NCBI GenBank assembly: GCA_038093515.1
Contig: JBBPSI010000044.1
Span: forward strand, 62,001 to 126,000
Direction of reading: 5' to 3'
Length of the DNA stretch: 64,000 bases
Source of the DNA: Butyriboletus loyo
Lineage: Eukaryota; Basidiomycota; Agaricomycetes; Boletales; Boletaceae
In this document: piece by piece, positions 1-11,398 of the stretch
Position numbering within the stretch: position 1 is the first letter of the stretch
Layout of the letters: each line of letters begins with the position of its first letter
Program-made: the position numbers and the translations under genes
Notes under the pieces: generated by a model
Seen by the model: the letters and a program-made list of their open reading frames with translations, nothing else
Told to the model about the DNA's origin: nothing
Database searches by the model: none

Positions 1-1620
1 TGGTAAAGCAGGGTGCGAGGGCAAAGATTTCGTCAAGGTCCTCGGTAGATAGCGGAGACGGGAAGGTTCGATCACCATAGAGTGTCAGCTCTTGTATCTG
101 AGCAGCGGCAGGTGTTCGAATGAGGAAATCCTTGATAGACTCTCCGGTCAAGCGGATGCATCTAGCCAAAGCAAGCGAACGAAGTCTGATAGACGAGTCC
201 CCAAGTGCGCCGAGCAACTCTGGTGTGGCACGTGTTGCGGAAAGGTCGAGATGAGTAAGTGAGGGGAAGGCGAGAACAAATGGAGTGAGGATGTGTGGCT
301 GGATAGATTTTACACCACGTAGACAGAGACGATGAAGACCAGGGAACGTCAATGGCTCCTCTCGGGCAAAGCGGACAACCAATGATGTACGAGAACGCCT
401 GCTGTCGGTCCGCTCCTCGTCTTCGCTCCCACTTGAGTCACCGTCGTGGAGCAGGTGAGTATTGACAAACTCGGTGACTGCGCCGACGAAAACAGCGCTG
501 ACACAACCTGTTAAATCAACGGCTTCGAGAGCTTTGCAGTCACGCCTCCTCTCGCGCTCATCTTCCTCAGGGTCATAGTCATTGGCGATGAGGCCACGTC
601 CACGTGATGGACGCCGCCGACCACGTGAGAGACATCCCCGGAGAAATAGCTCGTTCAAAACAGACGATGTTAGCGCGCCATCCATATATTCGGTAGCGCC
701 AAATGCCGTCAGGTTCGGCATTTCCTACAGGGGCATAGATGAATCCCCGCGGGGGAGGGCGAGCAAATGACGTTAGACGCACCTTGAGAAGTGCCTCGAC
801 ACGTTCGCCGGTAACAAAGCGCCTAGTCATGCCTTCCTCCACGGAACGGCGCATGCCGATGGTCCGGAAATGGTTGAAATCAACGTGCTGTACAAACCTT
901 CCGGGACGTGGGTCATGCAATGGCGGAACTAGAAACATGGGAATTTTAGTGAAGACCTGATTGTTCAGAATGGAATGTGGCGTTACCATAAACACCAGGC
1001 TCGTTCCTCTCCACAACATTTTGGACTGCATCGCTAATGGAGCGCATAAGCTTCCATCGCGCCGGACTTTTACTTTTCGCCCTAAGACGCCGCGGACTAG
1101 GATCACGAGACGCTGGCGGAGAGAGCAATTCGGGAGGAATAGATGCATCTGGGCCACTGAGAGTGTCAAGAATGGATTCCTTCCATTTTTTGAGGGCATC
1201 CTCGTCTGTGGAGGCCCCGGGTATGGTAGTGCTCGCGAGAGCGGCCTTGGTAGCGGCATTGATGGACTGTTCGACGGCAAGTGCGGTAGTGTCCTCTGTG
1301 CTTTGGTCCTCGCCACCAGCTATCTCGTCCACAAGGGCGAGCCAGCTTCGTGGAAGGCGAACCTCGATTCTGCGCCATAACCATGGTTTGGCAGCGTCGT
1401 ACCATGCGCGGTCGACGAGGCAGAGATTGGCCAAGGTCCTCCGCACGAGTTGTTCAGGACAATTGCCCGGTGGCATGGACGATGGCAATGCAGTCGGAGC
1501 TCCATAATCTCCGAGTGCGATGGGATCCAAGGAGATGGTGGACGCTGGCAAGCCTGCGGCATAGACGTATGCGCAGATGGTGAAGAGGAGTTCGGGAGGG
1601 TATTGCAAGACGGTAGACAT
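1..1620 (-). CDS. F-box/leucine-rich-repeat protein, 3' end missing
   Basis: Likely substrate receptor of an SCF ubiquitin ligase. The N-terminus (from the ATG at 1620) reads as a degenerate F-box: YPPELLFTICAYVY, then LANLCLVDRAWYDAAKPWLWR. Exons: 994-1620, 783-956 and 724 down to the window edge; both introns keep phase 0 (957-993, 37 nt, GTTTAT donor; 725-782). Exon 2 carries a conserved block, TKIPMFLVPPLHDPRPG then FVQHVDFNHFRTIGM, which I associate with a fungal F-box family (yeast YDR306C type). Exon 3 continues with FGATEYMDGALT and then leucine-rich repeats such as LRSLALARCIRLTGESI and LTHLDLSATRATPELLG, plus an acidic insert. The reading frame is open at the window edge, so the C-terminus is lost. 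Family assignment is by remembered conservation; the ubiquitin-ligase role is inferred from the F-box. Confidence 0.8.
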
Positions 1621-1686
1621 ATGTGAGTATACGGGATGGGGAAGCCTATGTAGATCGGGCTGGTTTACCCGGTGGTGGGGTAGTTC

Positions 1687-1693
1687 TTATATA
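1687..1693 (-). promoter_or_regulatory. TATA-like element of the F-box gene
   Basis: The minus strand reads TATATAA here, about 67 nt upstream of the F-box start codon. Seen in sequence; promoter function is inferred. Confidence 0.35.
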
Positions 1694-2326
1694 CCTTTCC
1701 GGTCGGCACTTGGCAACATTCCGTACGTCACGACTCTAATTGGATTATGTAATCTTAGAATGCAAGTTTGCAGTTTTGATGGGAGAGTAAGGGAACGACT
1801 GTTTACGTCAGAACGGCTGTAAGAGGGCGGAACCGCAAGCCGTCGCCAAAGTGAATACGGATCTAACCTGGACATGCGGGGGATCCGGCGGTACCAACAT
1901 ATCTGGCCTTCTGGGATCTCCTACTGCGACTGATCAGATTCAGACCGTTTCAACAGGCCATGCCACCTTTGCTCGCATCTTAGTCGTCTTCTTGCGTCAT
2001 GAACGCCCAGTGTCACTTTCAACACTCCAATCCCGAGAACACACGAATTGTGGCCGCCGATCACCTTGCACGCTGGCACAAAACTCACACCAGGTATTTG
2101 CTCCGCGGCAAGTAATTATCCATAGTAGATGCAATAGGGATCCGGAGATAGCGCCCGTACCTGACAACCCCAGGTGAGACATTCCGCCTGTAAAGTTATC
2201 CTTTGCCAACTCTAGCTGTGACGGCCAGCAAAAAAAAGTGGCACCTATTCGCCAAGCAATGCTACCCTGATTTGACAGACTGTTGAGGGTCGTTCTCCCC
2301 GCGGATACGAACGTGTGATTATTGTA
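1694..2326. other. Intergenic, no gene seen
   Basis: Upstream region of the minus-strand F-box gene. Open frames here are short, lack convincing splice partners and match no family I know. Confidence 0.5.
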
Positions 2327-2642
2327 ATGGCAACTCAAGTTTCTACTCCCAACATGGCAAATGGCGTAATGGCCAAGGTTCTGCCATCGTCCGAGTCAAT
2401 TGACAACAACAATGTGCGGTAATGAACGAGTTTGAGGGTTCTCTTTCTCACAGCACGCTACTGGCTACTTGCTGCTTGCAATGGCGGTGATAGACCAACA
2501 GCTTCGTCAACGTTCGAACGTTCATCCGCGCGAATTCGAATTCCTCGTGTTTCAACAAATACGTTCCGCTGTCAAACCGTTCTTTACATTCTTACAAACC
2601 TTGAAGCCGCGTCAGCACCCTTGTTGTCGAACATCCGATTGA
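2327..2642 (+). CDS. Possible small two-exon protein, unrecognised
   Basis: A tentative model. Exon 1 2327-2413 starts MATQVSTPNMANGVMAK. A 40-nt intron (2414-2453; donor GTGCGG, acceptor TTTCTCACAG) joins in phase to exon 2 2454-2642, which gives YLLLAMAVIDQQL, REFEFLVFQQIRSAVK and a TGA stop. The product would be about 91 aa with no recognised domain. It converges on ERG28, whose stop is at 2752. The gene call rests only on frame continuity across one weak intron, so this may be chance. Confidence 0.25.
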
Positions 2643-2751
2643 CCCGAGCAGACCCCCAATAGCCAGGTGAAACCGTCACGTGTGTATGAGTATTCCCCAT
2701 CCGTCGGTGGTACATGATATTATGAGTAGTGCGTTTTGAAACAAGCTTCTG

Positions 2752-3401
2752 TCATGCCTTGACATAAAACTCATACTGTTGCAACATCCAAACGAGGGAA
2801 GCAGCTATCAACATCGAGTCAGTGGACCTGTGACGCCAGCTTACATGCACAACTCAACTTGCCACTATAACGGGACTAAGCACTGCCACGTTGAATTTAG
2901 CAGTACGAAAGATGAACAGCTCGGAGGTAAAGTGCCCAAAGGCAATCAGGTATGTGAACAGGGCCATGTCATATACACTAGGGTGATTTAGCCAAGTACA
3001 ACCAGATGGCAAGGGACACGTACACTTTGCTGTGAATGTTATATGCGGCATATCCCCGCACGACGGCAGAGGTCAACGTCCACGCGGCGAACGTGCGTGC
3101 CTGCAGTGCAGTGACTGTGGAAGTATTACAGTGAGCGGAAGAATCCAGACAAGAGGGTCTTACTGGAGGTGGGTGCTACACCAGTGTACAGCTTACGCGT
3201 CAGCCTGAGCGTTGCAAAGTTCTGGACCGTGTTGAAAATGGCCATAGCGGCGACAATGAGTTGCCATTTGGGTAAAAACCCTTCGGTTTGCGGCAGAGCT
3301 GGTCAAGTCAGAAAGGACACAGTACACGAAATGGACGAGTTACCGTCGAGGAAGGGCTGGAGGGAATCCATCAAAGAATGGGTCGGGACGAAGTCAAACA
3401 T
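2752..3401 (-). CDS. ERG28: Ergosterol biosynthesis protein Erg28
   Basis: ER membrane scaffold that tethers the sterol C-4 demethylation enzymes (Erg25-Erg26-Erg27 complex) in ergosterol synthesis. Five small exons give a 145-aa protein, the usual Erg28 size: 3344-3401, 3164-3280, 3024-3114, 2859-2977 and 2752-2804, all phase-consistent. Recognised from VYDMALFTYLIAFGHFTSEL, then FIFRTAKFNVAVLSPVIVAT, and the C-terminal SLVWMLQQYEFYVKA, together with TALQARTFAAWTLTSA VVRGYAAY in the middle. Four hydrophobic segments are visible, as expected. No exon exceeds 119 nt, so the gene is easy to miss by open-frame length. It diverges from the Ser/Pro-rich gene with 145 bp between start codons. Confidence 0.9.
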
Positions 3402-3546
3402 TAAGCGCCGATCGTCCTAATTGTCTAGGCAACGTAAATTGGATTATATAACATTCCCTAAAGTAGGGATTGTCAAAGAGTGAGTTTTGCTTTGCACGAT
3501 TGTCTACGAGTGCTGCCTTCCAGTCCGAGGGACAAGCACGCAGTCC
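3402..3546. promoter_or_regulatory. Shared divergent promoter, ERG28 / Ser-Pro-rich protein
   Basis: Only 145 bp separate the two start codons. The sequence TTATATAA at 3444-3451 reads as a TATA-like element on both strands, about 45 nt from the ERG28 ATG and 95 nt from the plus-strand ATG. Function is inferred. Confidence 0.4.
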
Positions 3547-6500
3547 ATGTCAGATCCCTCCTCCTTATCATTTCCTGGTCCGTCCCGCTCAAACTCATCG
3601 GCCAGCACCGCCAGCAGCACCGGGACAAACCTCACTCGTCGCTCGCGTATCACTCGAAAACGAAGTCGAACGATCATTGCAGGTTCGCATCGCGATGACA
3701 AGGGCCCCGAAGTCATGGGCAAGGTCCTAGATATATCTGCAGCTAACAACGCGGACTCAACCTCGGGCCTGGTTGCTAGTCCCCCCGAAACCCCCAAAGG
3801 CTCGTTAACAACATATCCTCGAGCGGGCTCCGCCATGGGCTCGGATATATGCAGTGAACCAGATGCAGATAGGAGTTGTACCACCTTTGGGACATTCGGT
3901 CCTCTGACAGACGGTCACGAGGCATCACCACGCGGCTCTGCACACGTTCATCATTCCCAAAGCCAACCAGGAGTAGTGCTGTCGTCTGAGACAGTTGCCT
4001 CACCTCCTTCGGTATGTTTACCTTGCCATTGCAAATTGCGACCCACTTAAACCCGCCTTGTGCAGACAAAGGGCAAAGGCAGACATCCCCCCCGTATCAC
4101 TGCGCCTCCGTCGTCGTTCAAACCTGCTCATACAGACGCCGACCGGACTCGGAGTAGTTTACGTGACTCCTTGGTGACCCAACAGTCCTCAACCTCTTCT
4201 TCTGTGTATCCCATGTCCACCTCCATGGATACCGAGTCTCCCCCGTCCCCTCTATCTCCCGTCTTGCCGGAACGTGGCGTCCCTGTGCCCGCGCTCGAGT
4301 TTGACGTTCCAAAAGTACAAAAGTTCGACGCAGACGACGTGTCTTATCGACTTCAGCTTCTCGTCAAGAATAGCTACTTCCTCCCGCCCGCACATTCCAA
4401 ACCATCTCCCGCTGATTTTTCACCCTCGCTCAACAACTCCAAGAAGGCACTGTCTCCGACGTTCTTGGACTTGTTTCGTGTTGGAAAGCCCAAGTCCAAA
4501 CCTCCGAGCCCCGATGTCGCGAATGGTACCAGTCCGATATTTAGAGTGACCTCGGATTCCACAACAGCCTCTGGTCAGGTTGCGCGCGATAATGGCAGAC
4601 CCTCGCCGCAAGCATTTCGCCCCCCACCAGGGAGCCAGCACATGGCAAGGGTGGTTGTGGTTCGGGAGAAGATGCAGGACTTGGCTGCTGCTGCGAGGCA
4701 AGCGGAAATGGATTTTGGGAGGCACGACTTTCTGCTGGAGCGCGTCTCTCGGAAGGCTAAATTTGCCACATTTGATGGCATCGTCGATCCCACGGATTCG
4801 GTTGATGTACCACCTCCTTCATCCAATTATCCTTTGGCACTGCAGGCTTCAGCGCTTCACGGGCTTGGTATCGAAGATTCGGTCAGTGCAGCTATTTTGG
4901 CAGAACGATTACCGCCCCCGGGTAGTCCCGGCCAATCGTCTCTCGATCCTCGCGAAGATGCATGGAGAAAGGCTCTCCTTCGCGAAGCAGTTGGCCATTC
5001 CCTCAATGCTTCGAGGGCGACATCCTCTGCTTCGCGCTGCTCGACGCCAACAAAGTCCCCCTTCCGCGCGCAATCATCAGACTTCCTTCGCTCCGAAACG
5101 ATGGTAGCACAACAGAAGAGGTTACTGGACCAAAAGATTTTAAGCCATCCTATTATCGACCCCTCGGAGGACTTTGCACCACCTACCCCGAGGGCCACTT
5201 CGGCGTTGAATTCATCGGCCTTGGTTGCTGTCGTGACGGACCCAGATCTTCGGCGGTTGTCCAACCTCGCCCTACTGAGAGCGGAGACGCCTGTGCCCCA
5301 TACACCCCTTTCTCCACCACCCCGTCGACCGTTTTGTAACCCCCAGTTCTCTCAGTCGCAGACCAACATTTCGCCGGCTTCGAATCATTCTGGCTGCCAA
5401 ACGCCGAGAAAGCTGCTGCGCAAGTCTATGTCGTCTCCTATGTTGTCTGAAAAGCACGGGTGCAAGACAAACAGGACCGTCACACCAAGTAAAAGCCCTC
5501 CAATGCCTATCCTGAGCGTATCGCCAGCTCCATCATCTTTTGATAACCGCATGAGCAGAATCACCTCGATGTCTCGTTACACGAGCAGCGAGCATGACGA
5601 CCAAGTCGTTGATGACCATCCGGGTAGGCTATCGCTTGCAATGTCCGTGCCAAGTACGGATGGTCGAGCATCTATCTCCGAGTATTCGCAACCCTCGCCT
5701 ACTGCATCCGCATTTCGCGATAGATGGTCAGAGGGTTATTACTCAGCCAACTCGGGAGGTCCCGAGGAACGCACAAACTCTTCTTCCAACTCACTTGTCT
5801 TTCATCAACACTCACGTCCATCTACCATGTCGCCTCCACCCAGACCGTCTTCATCTATCATAGGCATTGCCTTACCACCACCACCTCGCAAAGGTCGCCT
5901 TCACATCCAGCCCACGTCTTCCCAAGTACTCGCAATATCACCTGTTCGCTCACTCTCTCAAGGCACCGTCCACTCGTTTTCATCTAATTCAACTCTGCCA
6001 CAATCGATACGCGCACCTCCGTCACTCTTCTTAAACGTCTCATCGCAGAGCTTCCACTCTGCGCTTCATTCTGCGCCGCCCCCCTCCTCTACCACGGAGT
6101 TCTTTGATCACATACAAGCCCACACGGATGCAATGGATGATCTGGACGACTCTGATGATAGCGCGAGTGAAACAGATCCGGATGTCACTGCCGTGTATCC
6201 TTCCTCGCCCGGTAGGCCTAAGTTAATGCGGCTAGGCAACCTCTCTACACCAAATGTCTACCCCGGCGCCAAGGAACCTTATTATCCGTCCGTCATTCCC
6301 AACGAACGGCGGCGGCCTGTGGGACACACAGCTCCCAAGACACGCTACTTTTCCAGTGTCAAAGGGGCTCCTGACTCCCTAACACACCTTTCGCTCGCTC
6401 AACATTCACGAGAACATCTTCCAGTCGTGGAATGTTCGCCAGTTCCCCGCCCCGCGACAGCAGGGACTGAGAACGTTCGGCGGTGGCGACAGGACCAAGA

Positions 6501-6612
6501 CACGTTCCAAGAGTCTTCAAGAAGATTGGACGGTTTACTTATCCAGCATATGCAAGCAGAAAAGGACACGTTGAAAAGAATTGCTGAGACTGCAAAAGTA
6601 GCAAAATCATGA
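3547..6612 (+). CDS. Ser/Pro-rich, largely disordered protein, 1003 aa
   Basis: Not recognised. Exons 3547-4011 and 4066-6612 are joined by a 54-nt phase-0 intron (GTATGT...TGCAG). I chose the ATG at 3547 (MSDPSSLSFPGPSRS) because earlier codons look like 5' UTR. The protein is dominated by Ser, Pro and Thr with basic patches, typical of an intrinsically disordered regulator or scaffold. A more ordered helical stretch lies about one third along (MARVVVVREKMQDLAAAARQ, then EMDFGRHDFLLERV). A short acidic run (DDLDDSDDSASETD) lies near residue 845. The C-terminal 45 residues look like an amphipathic coiled coil (RRLDGLLIQHMQAEKDTLKR). No catalytic motif is visible. Confidence 0.75.
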
Positions 6613-6946
6613 TTTTTTGGTCTTCTTATTTCGATGCTCCTTATAAGCCCTACGACATCTATTCGTTCATTTCATTTCACCATCTCGAAAGTTGGCAGGT
6701 TTCCCATTCGACATACCCGCTCTATGATCGCTTTCTTGTCTTCCTCCTTGTAACTGGCATGCACATGATTGATATTCAGTTGATTTTCTAACTCGACCTG
6801 GCAAACTTGCTGTACATGGCTCCTGTGTGACTGCACGTGAAGCTTGCCGCGTTCTGACTCCGCTCCCCAACCAATTGCGATGGTCGCAGCCATTGTCCTG
6901 CAAGTCCACTTCCACCGTTCTTTACATCTTCCAAGCAACGCAGACC

Positions 6947-8766
6947 ATGGACAAGACCCAAGACACACACAGACAACCCTATTCCTGGCATCAGGTCGGT
7001 ACCACCTCCACTATCACCACCGCCATAGGTAGTGGCGTAACCCTTCCCCGGCTGACGAATATTCTAGTCTCATGATCAGGTGAAGCTCTCTGGGAAAGCC
7101 CATGGCCGTCACTCGTCCTTACTGCGTATCATGGTCTATAGGCAACAGTGTTACTCCTCGTTCCGTACGAGACATCCAAGGAGGACGTGATGGTGCGTAC
7201 CCACTTTGTGCGATGCGTGTTGTAACGCTCTGCCTCACGCCCGAGCCTCATTGATACAGGTGGTGATAGAGCGGGACTATCTTTTAGCTGGCGTGAGAGG
7301 ACAGCAGCCAGTGGTCAAGGTATGCGTTTTCCCCTCACACCTGCCCACACCGACGGGCATGATTCCAACGACATCACTTTACCACGGGTTCTGATTCTCA
7401 ACACAAAGGGTCGACTTTACGGAAACGTGGATGTTGCCAACTCGGCGTGGCAACTTGAACCTCGAAATTCGCGACCCTCTGGGCGGGAGCGCACTACGTC
7501 CACAATGTCCACCACGTCGACGCAGTCGTCGTATGCGTTTGTATCGGACCCGGAGATATCGAGTAGTTTTGCGGCGTCGCTCGAGAGTGGGCACACGTCG
7601 GATGCAGAGGAGGTAGTGACAATTTCGCCCGGGTTGGCTTCGCCGGTGTCGTCTGGGGATGAACGGTCTGGGTCGGGGTATCAGCGTAGATCGGGGACGG
7701 GTGCATCAGGTGCGGTTTCCCCGGCGATGCAACCACATGCGTTGTCGTCTTTTTCGTCGTTGGAGTCATTGCCGTTGCCTTCGGGGAGGTTGTTGACGCT
7801 GCATTTGGAAAAGGAGCAGTCGATCATATGGCCGTCGCTCATTGTGGGGCCCGCGCCGCAGGAACTTTCTCCGTGTGCTCCGGTACCCGCCAACTTGGAT
7901 GCGGATCCGGAAGGCAAGTATAACATGGATCCGACGAGCCTCGTTTTGCTTGCCATCGAGCTGTTCGACATACGAAAGGACAGAGAAGAGGCGTTTGAAT
8001 GTTTTGTGTAGGTGACACTCTCGTACATGCTGTTGGGCGCTTAGAACGTCGACTTTTCATATTGTCTAGACGCGCTTGGCATCAAGCACATCTGCCTTCT
8101 GCTACGATGAAACTCGTCACACATTACTTGCCTCTGCAGATACCGCTCAACGTGATCGATGCTAACGAGGAAAAACAGCGCGGCACGATGTCATACTATT
8201 TACAATGCATTGGTGGCCCTTTAGGGCTGGCACAACTCTTCCTCGAAGCGGGTCTCCTTTATCTCGAAGGCGCCGCGTCAGTTCTTCTTTCTGCCTCTTA
8301 CTCGACCCTTTCTTCCATTCGCGTACCCCATCCTCCTCAGCCCGGTGAAGGCGGTGCGGAGGCATGGAAGAGAGACAGAGAGATCGCAAGTCGCTACTTT
8401 GATCGTGCGAGGGCGTTGCATCCCGAACTCGACGTACCCGTCATTCCCAACGACGGCTCCGGACAAGCTTCGTTAGGTAGTACACACGAGCTCGAGATGC
8501 CGTCAATCGAGATTCATCCATCTGCGCCGGCGAGCGTGTACTCGGGTGAAGACTCGATATACTCGGAGCGGGAGACGATGAGACGTAGGCGACGACAGAA
8601 GAAGGAGGAGTTGATTTTCTTGGACGAGGTCAAGGGCAGGGAAGATATCGAGAGTGCGTGGTATTTGTATGTGCCTAGTTTGGTTGGCGCTGGGACGGCG
8701 TTGTTGGTCGTTGGGGTGATTGGAGCGCTGAGTTTTTCGTCGTGGAGGCGAAACCAGGGTTCTTGA
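6947..8766 (+). CDS. Tail-anchored membrane protein, unknown function
   Basis: Not recognised. Firm exons are 7142-7192 (ATVLLLVPYETSKEDVM), 7260-7319 (VVIERDYLLAGVRGQQPVVK), 7409-8007 and 8070-8766, all phase-consistent. The 5' end is less certain: the ATG at 6947 opens MDKTQDTHRQPYSWHQ and must splice to 7142, perhaps through a 12-nt microexon (SHDQ, ending at 7079). The middle is Ser-rich. The conserved-looking part follows, with SLVLLAIELFDIRKDREEAF and then YYLQCIGGPLGLAQLFLEAG. The C-terminus has a single hydrophobic helix (VGAGTALLVVGVIGALSF) followed by a short basic tail, suggesting a tail anchor with the bulk in the cytosol. Confidence 0.7.
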
Positions 8767-10065
8767 ATGCTTGGAATTGTGGTGATGTTGGACAGAGAAA
8801 GTGAACGGTTAGGATTATCTGTAAGATTTTCATTTTTTACGGCTCGTTTGACGGTACATATATTTTTGTTTTGCTGTGCTAGAAGTCGTACGCTACTCGA
8901 ACGCTGGTCTTGATTGTCTATACACTTTAAGGGCTACCAGATGGATTCAAAATGGGCATTGCTGGGGCGAGAGGGCCCGGGGCTTCTGCATCCTTGAAAC
9001 CTAGCTCATAAACTCAGGTATTAGGTAGCGGTATCAAGGCGCCAGCCCTGGACTCCAGCCGGGAACTATGGTTGTTAGTTTCAAATTGAGGGAGAATTGT
9101 GCATACATCGGAGTGCTTTTACATGAATGAACTCCACGGTGTTGTCGTGACGATAACAATGCATAGATCGACGAGTGAAACTGCGTTTCATCAGATCAGA
9201 CCAAGATTCTAGAATTCGCTGTATCGCAACTTTAGTAAATTTCATTCACAGTGGTCGTCAAGAGAACCACTGAGGACCACCGTTGAAGGTTACCCGCTCT
9301 CAAAGCCAGCCAGGGTTGCCGAGCAATAGCCCGAAATTATGCCTCGGTATCGATTCCATCCCTCGCACGGATTGCGGCACGGTGAGTTCGACCATCGGGT
9401 TCGAACGTCGTGAATGATCCATGACCCTGATCGATCGATCAAGACAAGCGGCAGGGATATCCATCAACGCGACGATCGTTGGTCCGGGAAACATCGTACG
9501 ACTCACCGTATGTCTCCATCCCATGGGTCGTGAATGTCGATCACGACTGTCTCATGGCCACTCGCACCGATTGGAGCGGTGCATGAGTGTACACCGAAAA
9601 TGGGGATCAGAGAAACTGTAGTGTAGATGTGATACTCATGGCTTCAAGCTTGGGTTGAGTGGAGTGGAGTGGGACGGCGCCGTTCTGGAAAACTCGATGA
9701 CGTGCGTTACATTCCCGCGAGTGCGACTACTGATATCGTTTTGAAACCGTGATGCTATGTGTTTCGCTCGTTGGGAAAGATGGGCGAAGCTCGCCATTGA
9801 ATTTGCCTTGCCAGTGGTATTTGGATGAGCTGATGTTGGTCGGGGCGGAAACATGAAATAAATAGAATACGGGGCGTCGCCGACAGAGTTTGTAGACAAA
9901 GATGACGGCCGCCAGGAATCGCGGGTGCCAAATCGACGACAGTCGGGTGACCGTTAATGGGACTCGGATTGGTGACATGGATGCATAGGGGTACAATACA
10001 GAAATGGTAATGATGGGTGTGAGCCGCATCATCGGAGCGTTCCAGCCATCGATTCATCCTTTCAG
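8767..10065. other. Intergenic, no gene seen
   Basis: About 1.3 kb between two plus-strand genes. Only short frames on both strands; no recognisable protein, tRNA or repeat. Confidence 0.5.
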
Positions 10066-10993
10066 ATGCCGACTGCCTGGTCGAGCTCAGGTTCGCTCGT
10101 CTCAGACCGTATCCCTCCAAAGCAGCAGCAGAAAAACAAAGGCAAAGGCAAGGCAAAAGCTCCCACCCCGGAGCCATCGAAGAGCAAAGCCGTCCGTGTA
10201 CTCGAAGCACGACTCGATGGCCCACGAGGATCGAATGGTCGTGCCAAAGATCCTAAAGGGGGGTGTTTCTGCCAGGGTAAGTCACCCGCCTCGCTCGTCC
10301 ATCCACTTCGCACACACTGCTTCTGTCGGACTGATCCTGTGAATCCGTGTCTAACTACCAGCTCGAAACCACGCGCTCTCGAGTTACGTCCCGATGTGTC
10401 GACAGTGTGGACTGATTCTATGTACGCTCAACCCGCCGCACTACGCGTGTCCGCACTGCGCCTCTGCGCTGTTAAATGAACGAGAGAGGGAGGCGCTGGT
10501 GGGGAGATTAGAGGGGGAGTTGGCGGAGCAAAAAGCGAAGGAGGAGGCAGAACGGCAAAAGGTGATTGAGGAGGCACGTACAGCCCAGGGAGCGTTTCCG
10601 ATATTGCTTGGGTCGCAGGCGCACACGCAGATGGCGAGAACGTCGCGCACGCCGCCGCCTCTGCCTACCACGCGCACGGTGCTGTCGTTGAATTCGGAGA
10701 CGAAAAAGGTGACGGTGTCGTCGTATAGTACGCCGATGGTGACGCCGTCTCGACCGGTGTCGCGGGGGCAGGATATGGAGGAGGAGGAGGAGGAAGGTCG
10801 GGTGTTGGGGCCACTGGGGGAGGTGAGATACGTGAAGGAGCCGCCGGACCCGGGACGACCGTGGAAGAACATGCAAGTTGTGGATGTGGCGTATGTTCCA
10901 CTGCCTAGAGGGACGGCCGAGGATACCAGTAAACAAGGGCGAAAAAAGAAGAGGGGAGAAAGTGGGACTGCTGGCACTGGAACGGATGGATGA
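10066..10993 (+). CDS. RQT4: Rqt4/TRIP4-type C2HC5 zinc-finger protein
   Basis: Homologue of the ribosome quality-control trigger subunit Rqt4 (human TRIP4/ASC-1), which helps clear collided ribosomes. Exons 10066-10276 and 10362-10993 give 280 aa; the 85-nt intron splits the zinc finger in phase 1. The C2HC5 finger spans about residues 66-105: CFCQ, then RNHALSSYVPMCRQCG, then C and CPHCAS. A Lys/Gln-rich N-terminus precedes it and a charged helix (REALVGRLEGELAEQKAKEE) follows. The C-terminal part has a short motif, WKNMQVVDVAYVPLP, and ends in a basic tail. There is no room for the C-terminal ASCH domain of human TRIP4. The finger is strong evidence for the family; the pathway role is by analogy. 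Confidence 0.85.
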
Positions 10994-11398
10994 GTGCTGG
11001 CGGAGACAAACCGTCCTTCCTTGATCCACGAACTCACCAAATTACAGTGCTACGGGTCTCTGTAATATGCGCCTGATCGTTCCTCGCGATGTCGACGATC
11101 ATTTCTCACTCGCCTTTGTCAGGGGCTAAAGACACCAAATAGAATCGCTGAGTCAGCGCATATATACAGCGAGCATTATTACTCGCACTTGAAACATACC
11201 CTCGAGTGCGGCAAGGAATGACTATCTTTCGTCTGCCTACAGGAAACTACCTCGAAGATCCGCGACACACTACGAATCACGACATATGGTTGCGTAGGTG
11301 GATGGGCGTCTAACGGTCCCCTTGGCATTAGCGTTTTGGGCATCGATTGCTTTGGACCCACGCCCCACCCCTGACCTACGGCAAATTTCCCGACAACA
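10994..11398. other. Intergenic, likely promoter of the fusion dehydrogenase
   Basis: About 400 bp between same-strand genes; no coding signal seen. Confidence 0.5.

Noticed and set aside
10441..11040. 199-codon minus frame opposite the Rqt4 gene
   Set aside because: Shadow of a GC-rich coding exon; no motif, and the plus frame has the zinc finger.
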